The notes: generated by a model from the sequence alone, not told the origin. Positions 44,274 to 55,800 are shown, counted from the stretch's first letter. The stretch is DNA of 64,000 nucleotides from Planctomycetota bacterium (GCA_018242605.1 JAFEBP010000003.1:101994-165993), one strand, 5' to 3'. Made by a program: numbers and translations.

Positions 44274-47200
44274 ATGAAGTCTCTCCCGATTCTCCTGCTG
44301 GCCGTCGGCACGGCTGTTGTCGCATGCGCAACCGCCGGGTCCGCGCGGGCAGACGTGACCTACATCTCTCAAACCAGGACAGTTTCGGCATCGGCCATGC
44401 TCGGAAACGGCGGGTCGGCCACCGCTCCGGACTACGGCCCGTTCAACCAGAGCGTTTCCGCCCAGAACGAGCTAGGCTGGGGCAACGGGGCTGGCGCCTC
44501 CCAGCACTCGACCATCAACGCCACGCGGCTGGACGCCTCGGGGAGTCAATCCGCGAACGGCGGCATTCAGCTCTCCTGGGGAAGATCCAGCAGCGTCTTT
44601 GACGTGACGTTCTCTGTCGATACGCCCACCGTCTACACCCTGTACGGCTACTGGGAAGCGAACCCCAGCAGCTACACCCTGGCCGATGCCGGCGTCGAAC
44701 TGACCGGCCCGACCGGCACGATCTACGCGTCGCGCTCGTACCGCGATAACACGAACAACGTCTACCAGGACCACTACGACCTCTCCGGCAAGCTCGAACC
44801 GGGCGTCTATCACATCAGGACCTACGGCAGCGGCTACTCCTCCGGATACATCGATAGTTGCAGCAGCAACTTCGGCCTGACGCTCCTGTTCGCCGACGTC
44901 ACCGCCGGACCGTGCCAGGGCGAGTGGCTCCCGTCTGACCCGCCCAAAGTGCTGGGCGTCAACGGACCTGTCTACGCGCTCACAGACTGGGACCCCGACG
45001 GCCCCGGCCCGGCGCGTTCGCTGGGCACCGTGACCTGCGGCAACTTCTCCCGCGCAGGACTCGTCGCGGCCGACAACATCGCCGTCTATGACCCCGGCAC
45101 GGTGCAGTGGACCGCCCTGGGTTCGGGCACCAACGGCGTTGTCTACGCCGTGCTCGTCGCGCCCAACGGCGACCTGGTGGTGGGCGGTGACTTCACCATC
45201 GCCGGCGGCGTCAGCGCGAACCACCTCGCCCGATGGAACGGCACTGCCTGGTCCGCGCTGGGCACGGGCACCGACGGCGTCGTCCGGTCGTTGCTGCTGC
45301 TGCCCAACGGCGACATCATCGCGGGCGGTGCGTTCGGCACCGCGGGCGGCGTCAGCGCCTCCAACGTGGCCCGCTGGAACGGATCCACGTGGTCCGGGTT
45401 CGGCATCGGGCTGCAGCAGGGGCGCGTTCTCGCCCTGGCAGTTCTTCCCAACGGCGACATCTACGCGGGCGGCGACTTCATCTTCTCCGGCGAAGACCTG
45501 ATCGTCGGCATCGCCAGGTGGAACGGCTCGACCTGGTCGCAACTGGGCGCGGGGGTCGAATGGCCCGTCTTCGCGCTCAAGACCCTGCCCAACGGCGACC
45601 TCGCCGTGGGCGGGCTCACGAACGACGTCATGCGATGGAACGGGGCCGCGTGGTCGTCGATGGGGTCCATAGGCAGCTACGTGAACGCCTTCACCATCCT
45701 CTCCGACGGCTCGCTCGTGGCCGCCGGTTGGTTCGACTTCTACGTACCGGACCAGACCTGCCCGGTCTCACGCCTCAACGGATCGACCTGGACGCGGATC
45801 GGCACCGCGAGCAGCGACGTCAACGCGCTCGCGAGCCTGCCGGGCAACAACTTCGTTGTCGGCGGCACGTTCACGTCCGTGGACTCCGTCCCCGCCGATC
45901 ACGTGGCCCGCTGGTACGGTTCGGGCTGGGTGTCGCTCGAGACGCCCTTCGGCCTGGACGGCCCCGTGCTCGCGCTGGCGGCGTTGCCCAACGGCGACGT
46001 CGTGGCCGGCGGCGACTTCTCATTCAGCGGCGCATCGAACATGAACGCCGTCACACGCTGGGACGGCGCCAACTTCTGGCCCCTGGCGCAGGGCCTGAGC
46101 GATACGGTGCACACGCTGCTCCCCCTGCCCGGCGGCGACCTGCTCGCGGGCGGCGACTTCACCTCCACCGCCAACGGCCTGGCCAGCCACCTGGCCCTGT
46201 GGCACAACTCGGATTGGTCCGCCTTCGGACCCAACGCCGCGATCAATGGCCGCGTCTCGGCGCTGGCGCTCCTGCCCAACGGCAACATCGTCATCGCGGG
46301 CGAGTTCACCACCGTCGGATCACTCACCGCCAACCACATCGCCCGCTGGGACGGAACCCAGTGGACCGGGTTCGGCACGGGCTTCAACCACAACGTCGCG
46401 GCACTGGCCGTGATGCCCAACGGCGACGTGGTCGCCGCGGGCTTGTTCACGATGGCCGGGACCGTGAGCGCCAACCGCATCGCACGGTGGAACGGAACAC
46501 AGTGGGTCGCGCTGGGCACCGGCCTGAACGACCCCGCGTACGCACTGGCCGTGCTCCCCAACGGTGATCTCGTGGCCGGGGGCCTCTTCAATGTCGCCGG
46601 GGGTGGCATCGCCTCCCGCATCGCCCGCTGGGACGGCGCGCAGTGGTCGCCCATCGGCCTGGGGATGGACGGCATGTCCCCGATCTTCGTGAGCGCTCTG
46701 GCGGTCTGGCCCAACGGCGACCTCGTCGCCGGCGGGAAGTTCCAGGCCGCGGGCAACCTCAGCGCCCGCTGCATCGCGCGCTGGAACGGCAAGAACTGGA
46801 CGCCCCTGGGCGCCGGCATCAACGACACGGTCTCCGCGCTGGCGGTGCTCCCCAGCGGTGATCTGGTCGCGGGCGGCAGCTTCACCAGCGCCGGGGATCT
46901 GCTCTCTTCCGAGATCGCCCGCTACAACTTCGCCTCGGCTCAGATCGCCATCTCGCAGCAACCAGCGCCAGCCGCCACCTGCCACGCCGGGCCCGCGACG
47001 TTCGTCGTCGGCACCATCCCGGCGGACAACGGCGACCTGGCATTCCGCTGGCAGTTCGAGGCCGCCCCTGTCGGCAGCGAACTGTGGACCGACCTCGCCG
47101 ACGGCCCCTTCCCGCCGATCGCCAACAGCGTCGCCGCGGCAAGCGGATCGGAATCCAACACCCTCACCATCACCAACGCCGATCTGGCCGCGCAACTGCG

Positions 47201-47441
47201 GTACCGCGTGGTGGTCTCCGTCGCCTGCGGCGGCGGCACATCCGGAATCGAAAGCAACCCCGCGGCGCTGCTGGTCTGCATCGGCGACTACAACTGCGAC
47301 GGCGGCATCGACGGCGGTGACGTGCAGTCGTTCTTCACCGATTGGGAAGCCGGCCTCGCCGGCGCCGACGTCGATGGCGACGGCGGCGTGGACGGAGAAG
47401 ACGTCGAGACCTTCTTCGTGAACTGGGAGAACGGGTGCTGA
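44274..47441 (+). CDS. secreted beta-propeller protein with delta-60-like repeats and a dockerin-like C-terminus
   Basis: ATG 44274 has GGAG about 8 nt upstream and a signal peptide, MKSLPILLLAVGTAVVACAT, cut near ARA-DV. After a 200-residue N-terminal domain, about fifteen repeats of 40-50 residues follow the pattern LPNGDVVAGG-F-x-AG-x-SANxIARWNGTQW-x-LGTG. Such repeats form beta-propellers. Near the end is a PKD/Ig-like region, and then a C-terminal module, DYNCDGGIDGGDVQSFFTDW and DVDGDGGVDGEDVETFFVNW, between a Cys (CIGDYN) and the terminal Cys. It is predicted to be extracellular. A long hairpin lies downstream at 47497-47542. Function unknown; likely adhesion or display. Confidence 0.85.
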   Translation: MKSLPILLLAVGTAVVACATAGSARADVTYISQTRTVSASAMLGNGGSATAPDYGPFNQSVSAQNELGWGNGAGASQHSTINATRLDASGSQSANGGIQLSWGRSSSVFDVTFSVDTPTVYTLYGYWEANPSSYTLADAGVELTGPTGTIYASRSYRDNTNNVYQDHYDLSGKLEPGVYHIRTYGSGYSSGYIDSCSSNFGLTLLFADVTAGPCQGEWLPSDPPKVLGVNGPVYALTDWDPDGPGPARSLGTVTCGNFSRAGLVAADNIAVYDPGTVQWTALGSGTNGVVYAVLVAPNGDLVVGGDFTIAGGVSANHLARWNGTAWSALGTGTDGVVRSLLLLPNGDIIAGGAFGTAGGVSASNVARWNGSTWSGFGIGLQQGRVLALAVLPNGDIYAGGDFIFSGEDLIVGIARWNGSTWSQLGAGVEWPVFALKTLPNGDLAVGGLTNDVMRWNGAAWSSMGSIGSYVNAFTILSDGSLVAAGWFDFYVPDQTCPVSRLNGSTWTRIGTASSDVNALASLPGNNFVVGGTFTSVDSVPADHVARWYGSGWVSLETPFGLDGPVLALAALPNGDVVAGGDFSFSGASNMNAVTRWDGANFWPLAQGLSDTVHTLLPLPGGDLLAGGDFTSTANGLASHLALWHNSDWSAFGPNAAINGRVSALALLPNGNIVIAGEFTTVGSLTANHIARWDGTQWTGFGTGFNHNVAALAVMPNGDVVAAGLFTMAGTVSANRIARWNGTQWVALGTGLNDPAYALAVLPNGDLVAGGLFNVAGGGIASRIARWDGAQWSPIGLGMDGMSPIFVSALAVWPNGDLVAGGKFQAAGNLSARCIARWNGKNWTPLGAGINDTVSALAVLPSGDLVAGGSFTSAGDLLSSEIARYNFASAQIAISQQPAPAATCHAGPATFVVGTIPADNGDLAFRWQFEAAPVGSELWTDLADGPFPPIANSVAAASGSESNTLTITNADLAAQLRYRVVVSVACGGGTSGIESNPAALLVCIGDYNCDGGIDGGDVQSFFTDWEAGLAGADVDGDGGVDGEDVETFFVNWENGC

Positions 47442-47496
47442 CACTCCTCATTCCCCGGGGCTCGTGCCCCATCTGACACACACACTCGGTGAAGAG

Positions 47497-47542
47497 CCGC
47501 CGGTCGGACCAGCAACCCACGTTGCTCGCGTCCGACCGGCGG
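47497..47542 (+). terminator. long hairpin, probable terminator without a strong T-run
   Basis: A 13-bp perfect stem, CCGCCGGTCGGAC (47497-47509) with GTCCGACCGGCGG (47530-47542), encloses a 20-nt loop and lies 56 bp after the propeller gene stop. Only TTCGCGTTTCG follows, so termination efficiency is doubtful. Confidence 0.6.
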
Positions 47543-47739
47543 TTCGCGTTTCGTGCGCATCGCCTTGCTGCAAGGGCCGCCGTGGCGCACCGCGAACGTC
47601 GCATAGAATCCGTGCCGCGGCAGGGAGGGGCGCACGCTTGGCGGTGCTTTTTGTACGCCCCATACCGCCGCGGGACATTGGTTGAAGTATCCCACGCCGC
47701 GTTGTGAGTGCGTCGGAACTTCACCAAAGGAGCCGACCG

Positions 47740-48522
47740 ATGATCGCCCAGTCCTCCCGCCCGTCCGCGTCCAGCGCCCGCTCGGTGCTCTCACCGGCCT
47801 TCGTGCTGTCGGCATCGCTGCTGCTCACCGCCTCGGCGGCGGTGGCCCAGCCCATGTTCATCGATTTCGAGCAGATTCCCGGCATGTTGAACTCGCCGGG
47901 CGCTCCCATCCCCGTCCAATCCAGGCTCGCCGATCAATACCTGGCATCGCACGGCGTGCGCTTCTCGTCGGGGTCGCCGTTCGTGGCGGTCGTGGTCCAC
48001 GGCTCCGGCACTCCCAGCGGTGTCCAGATCATCGGCGGGTCCACTCCCAACGGCCTGCTGTCGTACCAGAGCGCCTTCCCGATCGTCGTTCAGTTCCTGG
48101 ACTCTACCGGCACGCAGCCGTACGTCGTCAGCCAGGTCAGCATCCGGGGCGATCTCATCCCGATTCCCGGCACCAAGACGCTCGAGGCCTATGACGTGAA
48201 CGGCCAGTTGATCGCGTCGGTCACTCATCCGGACAGCGACCCCGCGCCGCTCCTCATCGCCGCGCCGGGGATCCACAGCGTTCACATGTACTCTTCCTCA
48301 GCCACCATCGGCTTCGACGACCTGCGATTCGACACGCCCACGCCCGCCGCGGGCTGCCCCGCGGACTTCAATCAGGACGGCGGCATCGACGGCGCCGACG
48401 TGCAGGCGTTCTTCGCGGCGTGGGAGAACGGCGAACTCTCGGCGGATGTCAACGCGGACGGCGGTGTCGACGGGGCAGATGTCGATACTTTCTTCGCGGC
48501 GTGGGAAGCGGGAATCTGCTAG
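47740..48522 (+). CDS. small secreted protein with dockerin-like C-terminus, 260 aa
   Basis: ATG 47740 is chosen because AAAGGAG precedes it; GTG 47704 is an in-frame alternative. A signal peptide (LSPAFVLSASLLLTASAAVA) ends near residue 36. One beta-rich domain of about 160 residues follows (IDFEQIPGML and GVRFSSGSPFVAVVV, then the DDLRFD strand), resembling choice-of-anchor or adhesion domains of planctomycete secreted proteins. The C-terminus is a dockerin-like double loop, DFNQDGGIDGADVQAFFAAW and DVNADGGVDGADVDTFFAAW, bounded by Cys in GCPADF and the final Cys. Surface location is predicted; binding partner unknown. Confidence 0.8.
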   Translation: MIAQSSRPSASSARSVLSPAFVLSASLLLTASAAVAQPMFIDFEQIPGMLNSPGAPIPVQSRLADQYLASHGVRFSSGSPFVAVVVHGSGTPSGVQIIGGSTPNGLLSYQSAFPIVVQFLDSTGTQPYVVSQVSIRGDLIPIPGTKTLEAYDVNGQLIASVTHPDSDPAPLLIAAPGIHSVHMYSSSATIGFDDLRFDTPTPAAGCPADFNQDGGIDGADVQAFFAAWENGELSADVNADGGVDGADVDTFFAAWEAGIC

Positions 48523-48821
48523 CCAAAACTCGATCGGGCGCCGCCCCAGTCGCTCTCCACCGCAGAGCGTGTCACTGCCGCCCGATGCCCCGTCGCTGGT
48601 TCTTTCATACGCTCGCCGCCACGATCACGGCGGAGGAAGTACCCACGTGATACCAATCGCCGCTGGCATCCGGGCGTCACGTGTTCAACTGTTACCGCGA
48701 CCGCAGCACACCGACCCTTGAACCGTTCAGTACATCTCGACGGAATTGCGAACCCCGGACAGCCGAGAGGTTTGCTTCCCCTGATGCCCGATGCCTGATG
48801 GCTGATGCCTTCCGGCATAAA

Positions 48822-51800
48822 TCAGCACGCCCCCGCCTCCCACGCTCCGAAGAAGGTGTCGACATCTGCCCCGTCCACCCCGCCGTCCTGATTCACGTCC
48901 GCCGCCGCGAGGCCCAGCTCCCAATCCGCGAAGAACGCCTGCACATCCGCCCCGTCGATGCCCCCGTCCTGGTTGTAATCCGCGAAGCACGGCCGGCCGA
49001 TGGGGATCAGGTTTTCCGGGTTGTCCACCGTTCCGCTGTTCGCCAGCGTGTTGTAGTAGATCCGGCATGAAGGATTGATGAGCCGGCTCCCGGCCTCGAT
49101 GATCAGCTGATCCACGTACAGCGCTTCGCACGAGTTCTGCCCCAGGCCGTCGTTGTCGTGCGCGTCCACGATGCGCACCGTGGACGGCGAGGGACCGATC
49201 TGGAGGATGCCGACGGGGTAGTTGCCCGCGATCGTGCGGTCCAGGCCGAGCGGATCAGCGCCGATGTCGGTGGACATCACTTCCAGCGTCTGCTCGCCGC
49301 CGGTTCCTTCCAGTTGCAGCGTCGCCTGGCTCATGTGGTAGCGGGTGTTGCTGTTGATGGCGCAGTCGAAGTTCCCGCCCACGTGCACGAGCGACCCGTT
49401 GAACGGCATGAGCAGGTTCGCGTCCGGCCCCAGCACCAAGCTCCCGCCCACATCCAGGTTCGGCGGGCCGCCGATGCAGTTGGAGCAGAGCGACCCCACG
49501 ATCGTGCCGTTGTTGGTGAGCGCGCCGACGACGAACAGCCTGCCGCTGACGATCGTGGTGATGGCGCCCGCGTCATTCAGGAAATCGCCGAAGATACCCG
49601 AAGTCCCGAGACTGGTCAGCGCCTCACGGTTGTTGAAGGAGGTCGCCCCGACCGACGCGCTGGTGATCGACCACGCGGCGAAGTTCGTCAGCACGCCGCT
49701 CGACGAGACATCCGCGAACGCCGCGGCCGTGAGATCGGCGAAGGTGTCCGCGTTCCCGCGCAGGTCGAGCGACGCTCGGGAATCGAGCTGGACCGGGGCG
49801 TCGAACCTTGCCGCGGGTGTATCGACCGATAGCGACGCGTTGGAGAAAAGTCGCAGTCTGCCGCGCGAGCCGAGGCGGAACGAGTCGGAGGAGACGAGCG
49901 CGAGCTGGTTAGTCGGAACGCTCAGCGGGCCGAAGATCTCGGCGACGCCGCCCGCGGGGGTACCGAGGGTCGACGATCCGCCGAGGGTGATCGCGGCGGT
50001 GGACGGGGTGCGGATGTCGCCTCCACTCGGAAGCGAGAGCCGTCGGCCCGCGGTGCTGAATGACGTCGCGGTCCGCCAGGCGCCCTCGGTCGCCGTGATC
50101 TGCTGACCGCTGGTGGCCGGGACCAGCGCCGCGGCGAGAGTTGGATACGAGACGTCGGTCACGTCGTTGTGAGCAGAGAGAAAGTCGTTTGCCGGCACAT
50201 CAAACGTCCGCACCGAGCCTCGGTAGTTCAAGGCCGCGGGGTTCCCGACGATCGCGGTGTCGCCGGAGATGGCGATGGACAAGCCAAAGTTGTCGTTCGC
50301 AGCACCGTCAGCGGCGGCGAGCTGTGCCTGCTGTGTCCAGGTCGTGCCCGAGCGGGTGAAGACGTACGCCGAGCCCTGGTCGATATTCGCGCCCACATCG
50401 TGCTGGTTGGCTCCGACCATCGCGATGGTACCGCCCGTCCCGAGGGCCACAGAGACGCCAAACCGGTCCAACTGAGCGCCATCGGAGGCGATGAGCTGGG
50501 CTTGCTTTGTCCAGGTCGTGCCGGAGCGGGTGAAAATGTACGCCGAGCCCTGGGCGATGTTGGCACCCACTGTGTCGTTGCTCGCCCCCACCAGCGCCGT
50601 GTCGCCGGAGATCGTGACCGCGGCTCCGAAACTACCACCCGACGCCCCGATTGAGGCGGCGAGATTGGCTTGCTGGGACCAGGTCGTGCCCGAACGGACG
50701 AAGACGTAGGCCGAGCCCTGACCGGCGTTGTCTCCTCGCGCCCCGATGATCGCGGTGTCGCCTGAGAGGGCAACGGAGATTCCGAGTTCGTCGCCTGCCG
50801 CGCCGTCGGACGCGGTGATTTTGGTTTGCTGGGTCCAGGTCGTACCGGAGCGAACGAAGACGTAGGCCGAGCCGAGATTGCCGTTGAAGCCCAAGCCGTC
50901 GTGGGGAGCCCCGATGATGGCGGTGTCGCCGGCCCCCCCGAGAGCAACGGACCAGCCGAACCAGTCGTTCGACTCGCCGTCGGGGGCATTGAGCTTGGCC
51001 TGCTCGGTCCAGGTGGAGCCCGAACGGGTAAAGACATACGCCGAGCCCTGGCTGAAATTGAAGCCGACCTCGGTGAAGGGCACCCCGACGATCACCGTGT
51101 CGCCGGCGATGGCGACGGAGAAGCCGAAGGCGTCGAGCTCGACACCGTCAGAAGCCGTCAACTGGGCCTGCTGGATCCAGGTGGTGCCCGAGCGCACGAA
51201 CACGTAAGCCGAGCCTTGGTCGGTGATGGCGCCGACGTCGTCGAAGTACGCCCCCACCACCGCGGTGTCGCCCGAGAAGGCAACCGAGACGCCAAAGACG
51301 TCGTTCGTCGCACCGTTGGAGGCGAGAAGCTGCAGATCGGGTCCGATCCACCGCGAGCCGACGCGTGAGAAGACCCACGCCGAACCCTGGTTCGTGTTGG
51401 CGCCGACATCGTCGAAGTGCGCCCCCACCAAGGCGGTGTCTCCCGAGAGCGCCACGGCGAGGCCGAACTGGTCGTTGGTCGCGCCGTCAGGGGCTGTCAA
51501 CTGCGTCTGCTGGGTCCATGTGCTGCCGGTGCGGGTGAAGACGTACGCCGAGCCCTGTTCGGCGTTGGTGCCGACGTCGTCGGCATACGCCCCCACCAGC
51601 GCCGTGTCGCCCGAGAGCGCCACGGAGATGCCGAACAAGTCGTCCGCCGAACCACCGGAGGCGGTCAGTTGGGCCTGCTGGGTCCAGGTGGTGCCGGTGC
51701 GTGTGAACACAAACGCCGAGCCCTGGTTCGAGTTGGCGCCGACATCGTCGAAGTGCGCTCCCACGAGCGCCGTGTCGCCCGAGAGGGCGACGGAAATGCC

Positions 51801-52625
51801 GAACAAGTCGGTCGTCGCGCCGCCCGAGGCCGTCAGCCGAGCCTGCTGCGTCCAGGTGGTGCCCGTGCGGACGAAGACGTACGCCGAGCCCTGGTCTTCG
51901 ATGGCACCCACATCGTCGCCGTACGACCCCACGAGCGCCGTGTCGCCCGAGAGCGCGACGGCGTTGCCGAACAAGTCGGCCTCCTCGCCGCCCGACGCGA
52001 TCAACTGGGCCTGCAGGCTCCACGTGCTGCCAGCCCGCGTGAAGACGTACACCGAGCCCTGGTTGAAGTTGGGGCCGACGTCATCGAGAGGGGCCCCCAC
52101 GAGGGCCGTGTCCCCGAAGACGGCCACGGAAGTGCCGAAGTAGTCGCCCACGGCGCCGCTGGGCGCCGTCAGCTGAGCCTGCTGGGTCCAGGTGGTGCCG
52201 GTCCGTGTGAAGACGTACGCCGATCCCTGATCGAAGTTGGCGCCGACGTCGTCCTGATCCGCCCCCACGATGGCGGTGTCGCCGAAGAGCGCGACTGAGA
52301 TGCCGAAGTTGTCGCCCGGTGCGCCGTTGGAAGCGGTGAGCGTGGCCTCGAACACCCAGCCCGAGCCGGCCCAGCGGTAGACATGGGCCGAGCCCTGATC
52401 GCCGTTGGCGCCGACGTCGTCCAGTCGCGCACCGACGATCATGGTGTCGCCGTCGATGGCGACGGACTGGCCGAACTGGTCGGTGGCGGCGCCGGCAGGG
52501 TGCAGCACCTGCACCGGGGTGGAGCGCTGGGCGAACACCGGCGCGGCGACGAGCATCGCCGCGGCGAGGCTCGCCGTGCGGAGGATCCGATCCAGAGAGG
52601 GTCCGCTGAATAGTCGCGAGAGCAT
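48822..52625 (-). CDS. secreted FG-GAP protein, two seven-bladed propellers, dockerin-like C-terminus (paralogue 1)
   Basis: ATG 52625 has GAGGTGA upstream; a signal peptide (LAAAMLVAAPVFAQRSTPVQ) ends near residue 30. Fourteen FG-GAP repeats follow, each around 56 residues with the pattern FGxSVAxSGDTALVGAxxDDVGxNxxQGSAYVFTR. After the seventh, the unit changes to VFSRVGSRWIGPDLQ, which marks two propellers of seven. The C-terminal 300 residues have a beta-helix-like stretch (NNGTIVGSLCSNCIGGPPNL, then GLDRTIAGNYPVGILQ) and the double loop DYNQDGGIDGADVQAFFADW and DVNQDGGVDGADVDTFFGAW with the terminal Cys. It lies beside a paralogue of equal length. FG-GAP domains bind calcium and act in adhesion. 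Confidence 0.88.
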   Translation of the reverse strand: MLSRLFSGPSLDRILRTASLAAAMLVAAPVFAQRSTPVQVLHPAGAATDQFGQSVAIDGDTMIVGARLDDVGANGDQGSAHVYRWAGSGWVFEATLTASNGAPGDNFGISVALFGDTAIVGADQDDVGANFDQGSAYVFTRTGTTWTQQAQLTAPSGAVGDYFGTSVAVFGDTALVGAPLDDVGPNFNQGSVYVFTRAGSTWSLQAQLIASGGEEADLFGNAVALSGDTALVGSYGDDVGAIEDQGSAYVFVRTGTTWTQQARLTASGGATTDLFGISVALSGDTALVGAHFDDVGANSNQGSAFVFTRTGTTWTQQAQLTASGGSADDLFGISVALSGDTALVGAYADDVGTNAEQGSAYVFTRTGSTWTQQTQLTAPDGATNDQFGLAVALSGDTALVGAHFDDVGANTNQGSAWVFSRVGSRWIGPDLQLLASNGATNDVFGVSVAFSGDTAVVGAYFDDVGAITDQGSAYVFVRSGTTWIQQAQLTASDGVELDAFGFSVAIAGDTVIVGVPFTEVGFNFSQGSAYVFTRSGSTWTEQAKLNAPDGESNDWFGWSVALGGAGDTAIIGAPHDGLGFNGNLGSAYVFVRSGTTWTQQTKITASDGAAGDELGISVALSGDTAIIGARGDNAGQGSAYVFVRSGTTWSQQANLAASIGASGGSFGAAVTISGDTALVGASNDTVGANIAQGSAYIFTRSGTTWTKQAQLIASDGAQLDRFGVSVALGTGGTIAMVGANQHDVGANIDQGSAYVFTRSGTTWTQQAQLAAADGAANDNFGLSIAISGDTAIVGNPAALNYRGSVRTFDVPANDFLSAHNDVTDVSYPTLAAALVPATSGQQITATEGAWRTATSFSTAGRRLSLPSGGDIRTPSTAAITLGGSSTLGTPAGGVAEIFGPLSVPTNQLALVSSDSFRLGSRGRLRLFSNASLSVDTPAARFDAPVQLDSRASLDLRGNADTFADLTAAAFADVSSSGVLTNFAAWSITSASVGATSFNNREALTSLGTSGIFGDFLNDAGAITTIVSGRLFVVGALTNNGTIVGSLCSNCIGGPPNLDVGGSLVLGPDANLLMPFNGSLVHVGGNFDCAINSNTRYHMSQATLQLEGTGGEQTLEVMSTDIGADPLGLDRTIAGNYPVGILQIGPSPSTVRIVDAHDNDGLGQNSCEALYVDQLIIEAGSRLINPSCRIYYNTLANSGTVDNPENLIPIGRPCFADYNQDGGIDGADVQAFFADWELGLAAADVNQDGGVDGADVDTFFGAWEAGAC

Positions 52626-52817
52626 GTTCACCTCGTGTTGTTTCGCCGTCCGGATGAGAATTCGGAAAGCCCCGGCCCGATGGGACTCTTTGATTCTACC
52701 GAAAAGCAAACAAAACACAAGATCATCTGGCGATGGTCATTGGAAACCGGCGGCGAGCCGGGGCCAATGCCTCGTCACATCCCTCGCGATCCAGCGCTCT
52801 CCTCCAGTTCCGTCTCG

Positions 52818-55800
52818 TCAGCACCCTCCGGCTTCCCACGCGGCGAAGAAGGTATCGACGTCGGAGCCGTCGATGCCCCCGTCCTGGTTGACATCGGCGG
52901 CGAAGTCGCCGGCTTCCCACGCGGCGAAGAAGGCCTGCACGTCGGCGCCGTCGATGCCCCCGTCCTGGTTGAAGTCGGCGAAGCAGGGCGCGCCGATGGG
53001 GATCAAGTTCTCCGGCGCATCCACGGTGCCGCTGTTCTCCAGCGTGCGGTAGTAGATCCGGCAGGATGGGTTGATGAGGCGCGAGCCGGCCTCGATCCGC
53101 AGCGTCTCCACGTAGAGGGCTTCGCAGGAGGCCTGCCCCTCGCCGTCGTTGTCGTGCGCATCCACGAGCCTCACCGTCGAGATCGCCGGGCCGATGTGCA
53201 GAACGCCGATGGGGTAGTGCCCGCTCAACGTGCGGTCCAGGCCCGATTCATCAGCGCCGATGTCGGCGGACATGACCTCCAAAGTCTGCTCCGCTCCCGT
53301 CCCCTCCAACTGCAGCGTCGCCTGGCTCATGTGGTAGCGGGTGTTGTCGTTGATCGCGCAATCGAACGAGCCGCCGATATGCACGAGCGAGCCCGTGAAG
53401 GGCATCAGCAGGTTCGCCGCCGGCCCCAGCACCAGGCTCCCGCCCACATCCAGGTTCGGCGGGCCGCCGAGGCAGTTGGAGCACACAGTCCCCACGACCG
53501 TGCCGTTGTTGGTGAGCGTGCCGAAGACGTAGAGCGTGCCGCCGCGGATCGTGGCGGTGGCTCCGGCGGAGTTGGTGAAGGAGCCGAAGACCGCGGAGGA
53601 GCCGAAGATGGTGAGCGAAGAGCGGTTCTCAAAAACAGGCGCCGTGACCTGCGCGGAGGTCATGGTCCATGCGTCGATGTTGCGGATGGTGCCGCCGGCA
53701 TCGACCGAGGAGTTGGCCAGGGCCGTGACGGGGCCGATCGCGGTCACGTCGCCCGCGAACCGCACCGCCGCGTTCTGCTCGATCCGGCCGGGGCCTTCGA
53801 GATTCGTCACGGGGGAGTACACGGAGAGCGACGACCCGGTGCGGGCCGTGAGCGCGCCGCGCGAGCCCACGCGGAACTCTCCGGCGTACAGATCGATGTA
53901 CCCCTGCACGCGCAGCTCGCCGAAGATGCCGATGGCCGACGACGCGGGAACGCTCAGGTACGTCGAGTCCGTCAGCGTGAGCACCGAGCCCGGGGGCGTG
54001 CGGACATCGCCGCCGCACAGCAGCGCGAGGGAGCGGCCCAGCGTGTTGAGCGTCCCGATGCGGGCCCACGCGGCGGTTGTCGCCGTGATCTGGTGGCCGG
54101 ACTGCGCGGGCGTGAACGCCGCGCTCAGGCTGGGGTAACTCACGTCCAGCACGTCGTTGTGAACGGACACGAAGTCGTTGGCGGCCAGATCAAAGAACGC
54201 GACCGACCCCTGGTCCGTATTGGCCCCCACATCGTCCAGGTTCGCTCCCACCACGAGCGCACCGCCGGACATCGCGACGGCAACGCCGAAGCCGTCCTGC
54301 GCCGCGCCCGAGGCGAGCGTGAGCCGCGATTGCTGAACCCACGCATCGCCCAGCCGCGTGAAGACATACGCCGAGCCCTGGTCGAAGGCTCCGCTGACAT
54401 CATCGAAGTTGGCGCCCGCCACCACGATGTCGCCGTCGGGCCCGGTGGAGACGGCGACGCTGACGCCGAGGTTGTCGAACTGAAGACCGTCGGAACTGAC
54501 GAGCTTGGCCCGCTGCGACCAGACCGTGCCCGAGCGAACAAAGACTGTTGCGGAGCCTTGCGCCACGTTGCCCCCGACCACGTCGTTGGAGTCGCCCACG
54601 ACGACGGTGTCGCCGGAGATCGCCACGGCGTTGCCGAAGAAGTCGTTGGCCGCGCCGTCCTGGGCGGTCAGCAGCGCCTGCTGAGACCAGGCGGTGCCGG
54701 AGCGAACGAACACCACCGCTGAACCCTCAAAGTTGTTCGTTCCCACATCGTCCTGCCACGCCCCCACCACCGCCGTGTCATCCTCGAGCGCCACGGCGAT
54801 TCCGAACGCGTCGCCGGCAGCGCCGCCCGTGGCGATGAGCTGCGCCTGCTGGGTCCAGGTCGTTCCCGAGCGGGTGAACACGTAGGCCGATCCCTGGCCG
54901 GCGTTCGCGCCGACATCGTCCGCGTGCGCCCCGATGAGCGCTGTGTCGCCGGAGATCGCCACCGAGATACCGAACTCATCGCCCGCCGCGCCGCCGGTGG
55001 CGAAGAGCTGCGCCTGCTGCGTCCAGGTCGCTCCGGAGCGGACGAACACGTACGCCGACCCCTGATCGGTGTTGACGCCCACATCGTCGTGGTACGCGCC
55101 GACGACCGCCGTGTCGCCGGAGATCGCCACCGAGAATCCGAACAGATCGTTCGCCCCGCCGCCCGCGGCGATGAACTGGGCCTGCTGCGTCCACGACGCG
55201 CCGGTGCGGACGAACACATACGCCGAGCCCTGATCGAGGTTGAGACCCACGTTGTCGTGGAACGCGCCCACGATGGCCGTGTCGCCGGAGATCGCTACGG
55301 ACACACCGAACTGGTCGCCCGTCGCGCCGCCCGTGGCCAGGCCCTGGAAATCAGGCCCGATCCAGACGCTCCCGATCCTTGAGAAGACCCACACGGAGCC
55401 CTGGTTCGTGTTCAGGCCGACATCATCCGCGGGCGCCCCCGCCACGAACGTATCCCCGAACACCGCCACGGCCGAGCCGAAGACATCGCTCACCGCGCCG
55501 TCGGGAACGGTGAACCGCTGTTGCTGCGTCCAGGCCGCGCCCGACCGCGTGAACACGTACGCCTGGCCCTGGTTGCCGGCGCCACCCAGGTCCTTGCCGG
55601 GCGCGCCGACCACCACCGTGTCCGCGTCGATCGCGACCGCCCCGCCCAAGTTGTCCGAGGTCGCACCGTCGCTGTTGATGAGCTGGGCCTGCTGCGACCA
55701 CACACCGCCCGTGCGAGTGAACACGTACACCGACCCCTGATTGCTGTTGACGCCGACGTCGGCGCCGGAAGCGCCTACGACGATGGTCTCTCCCGAGATG

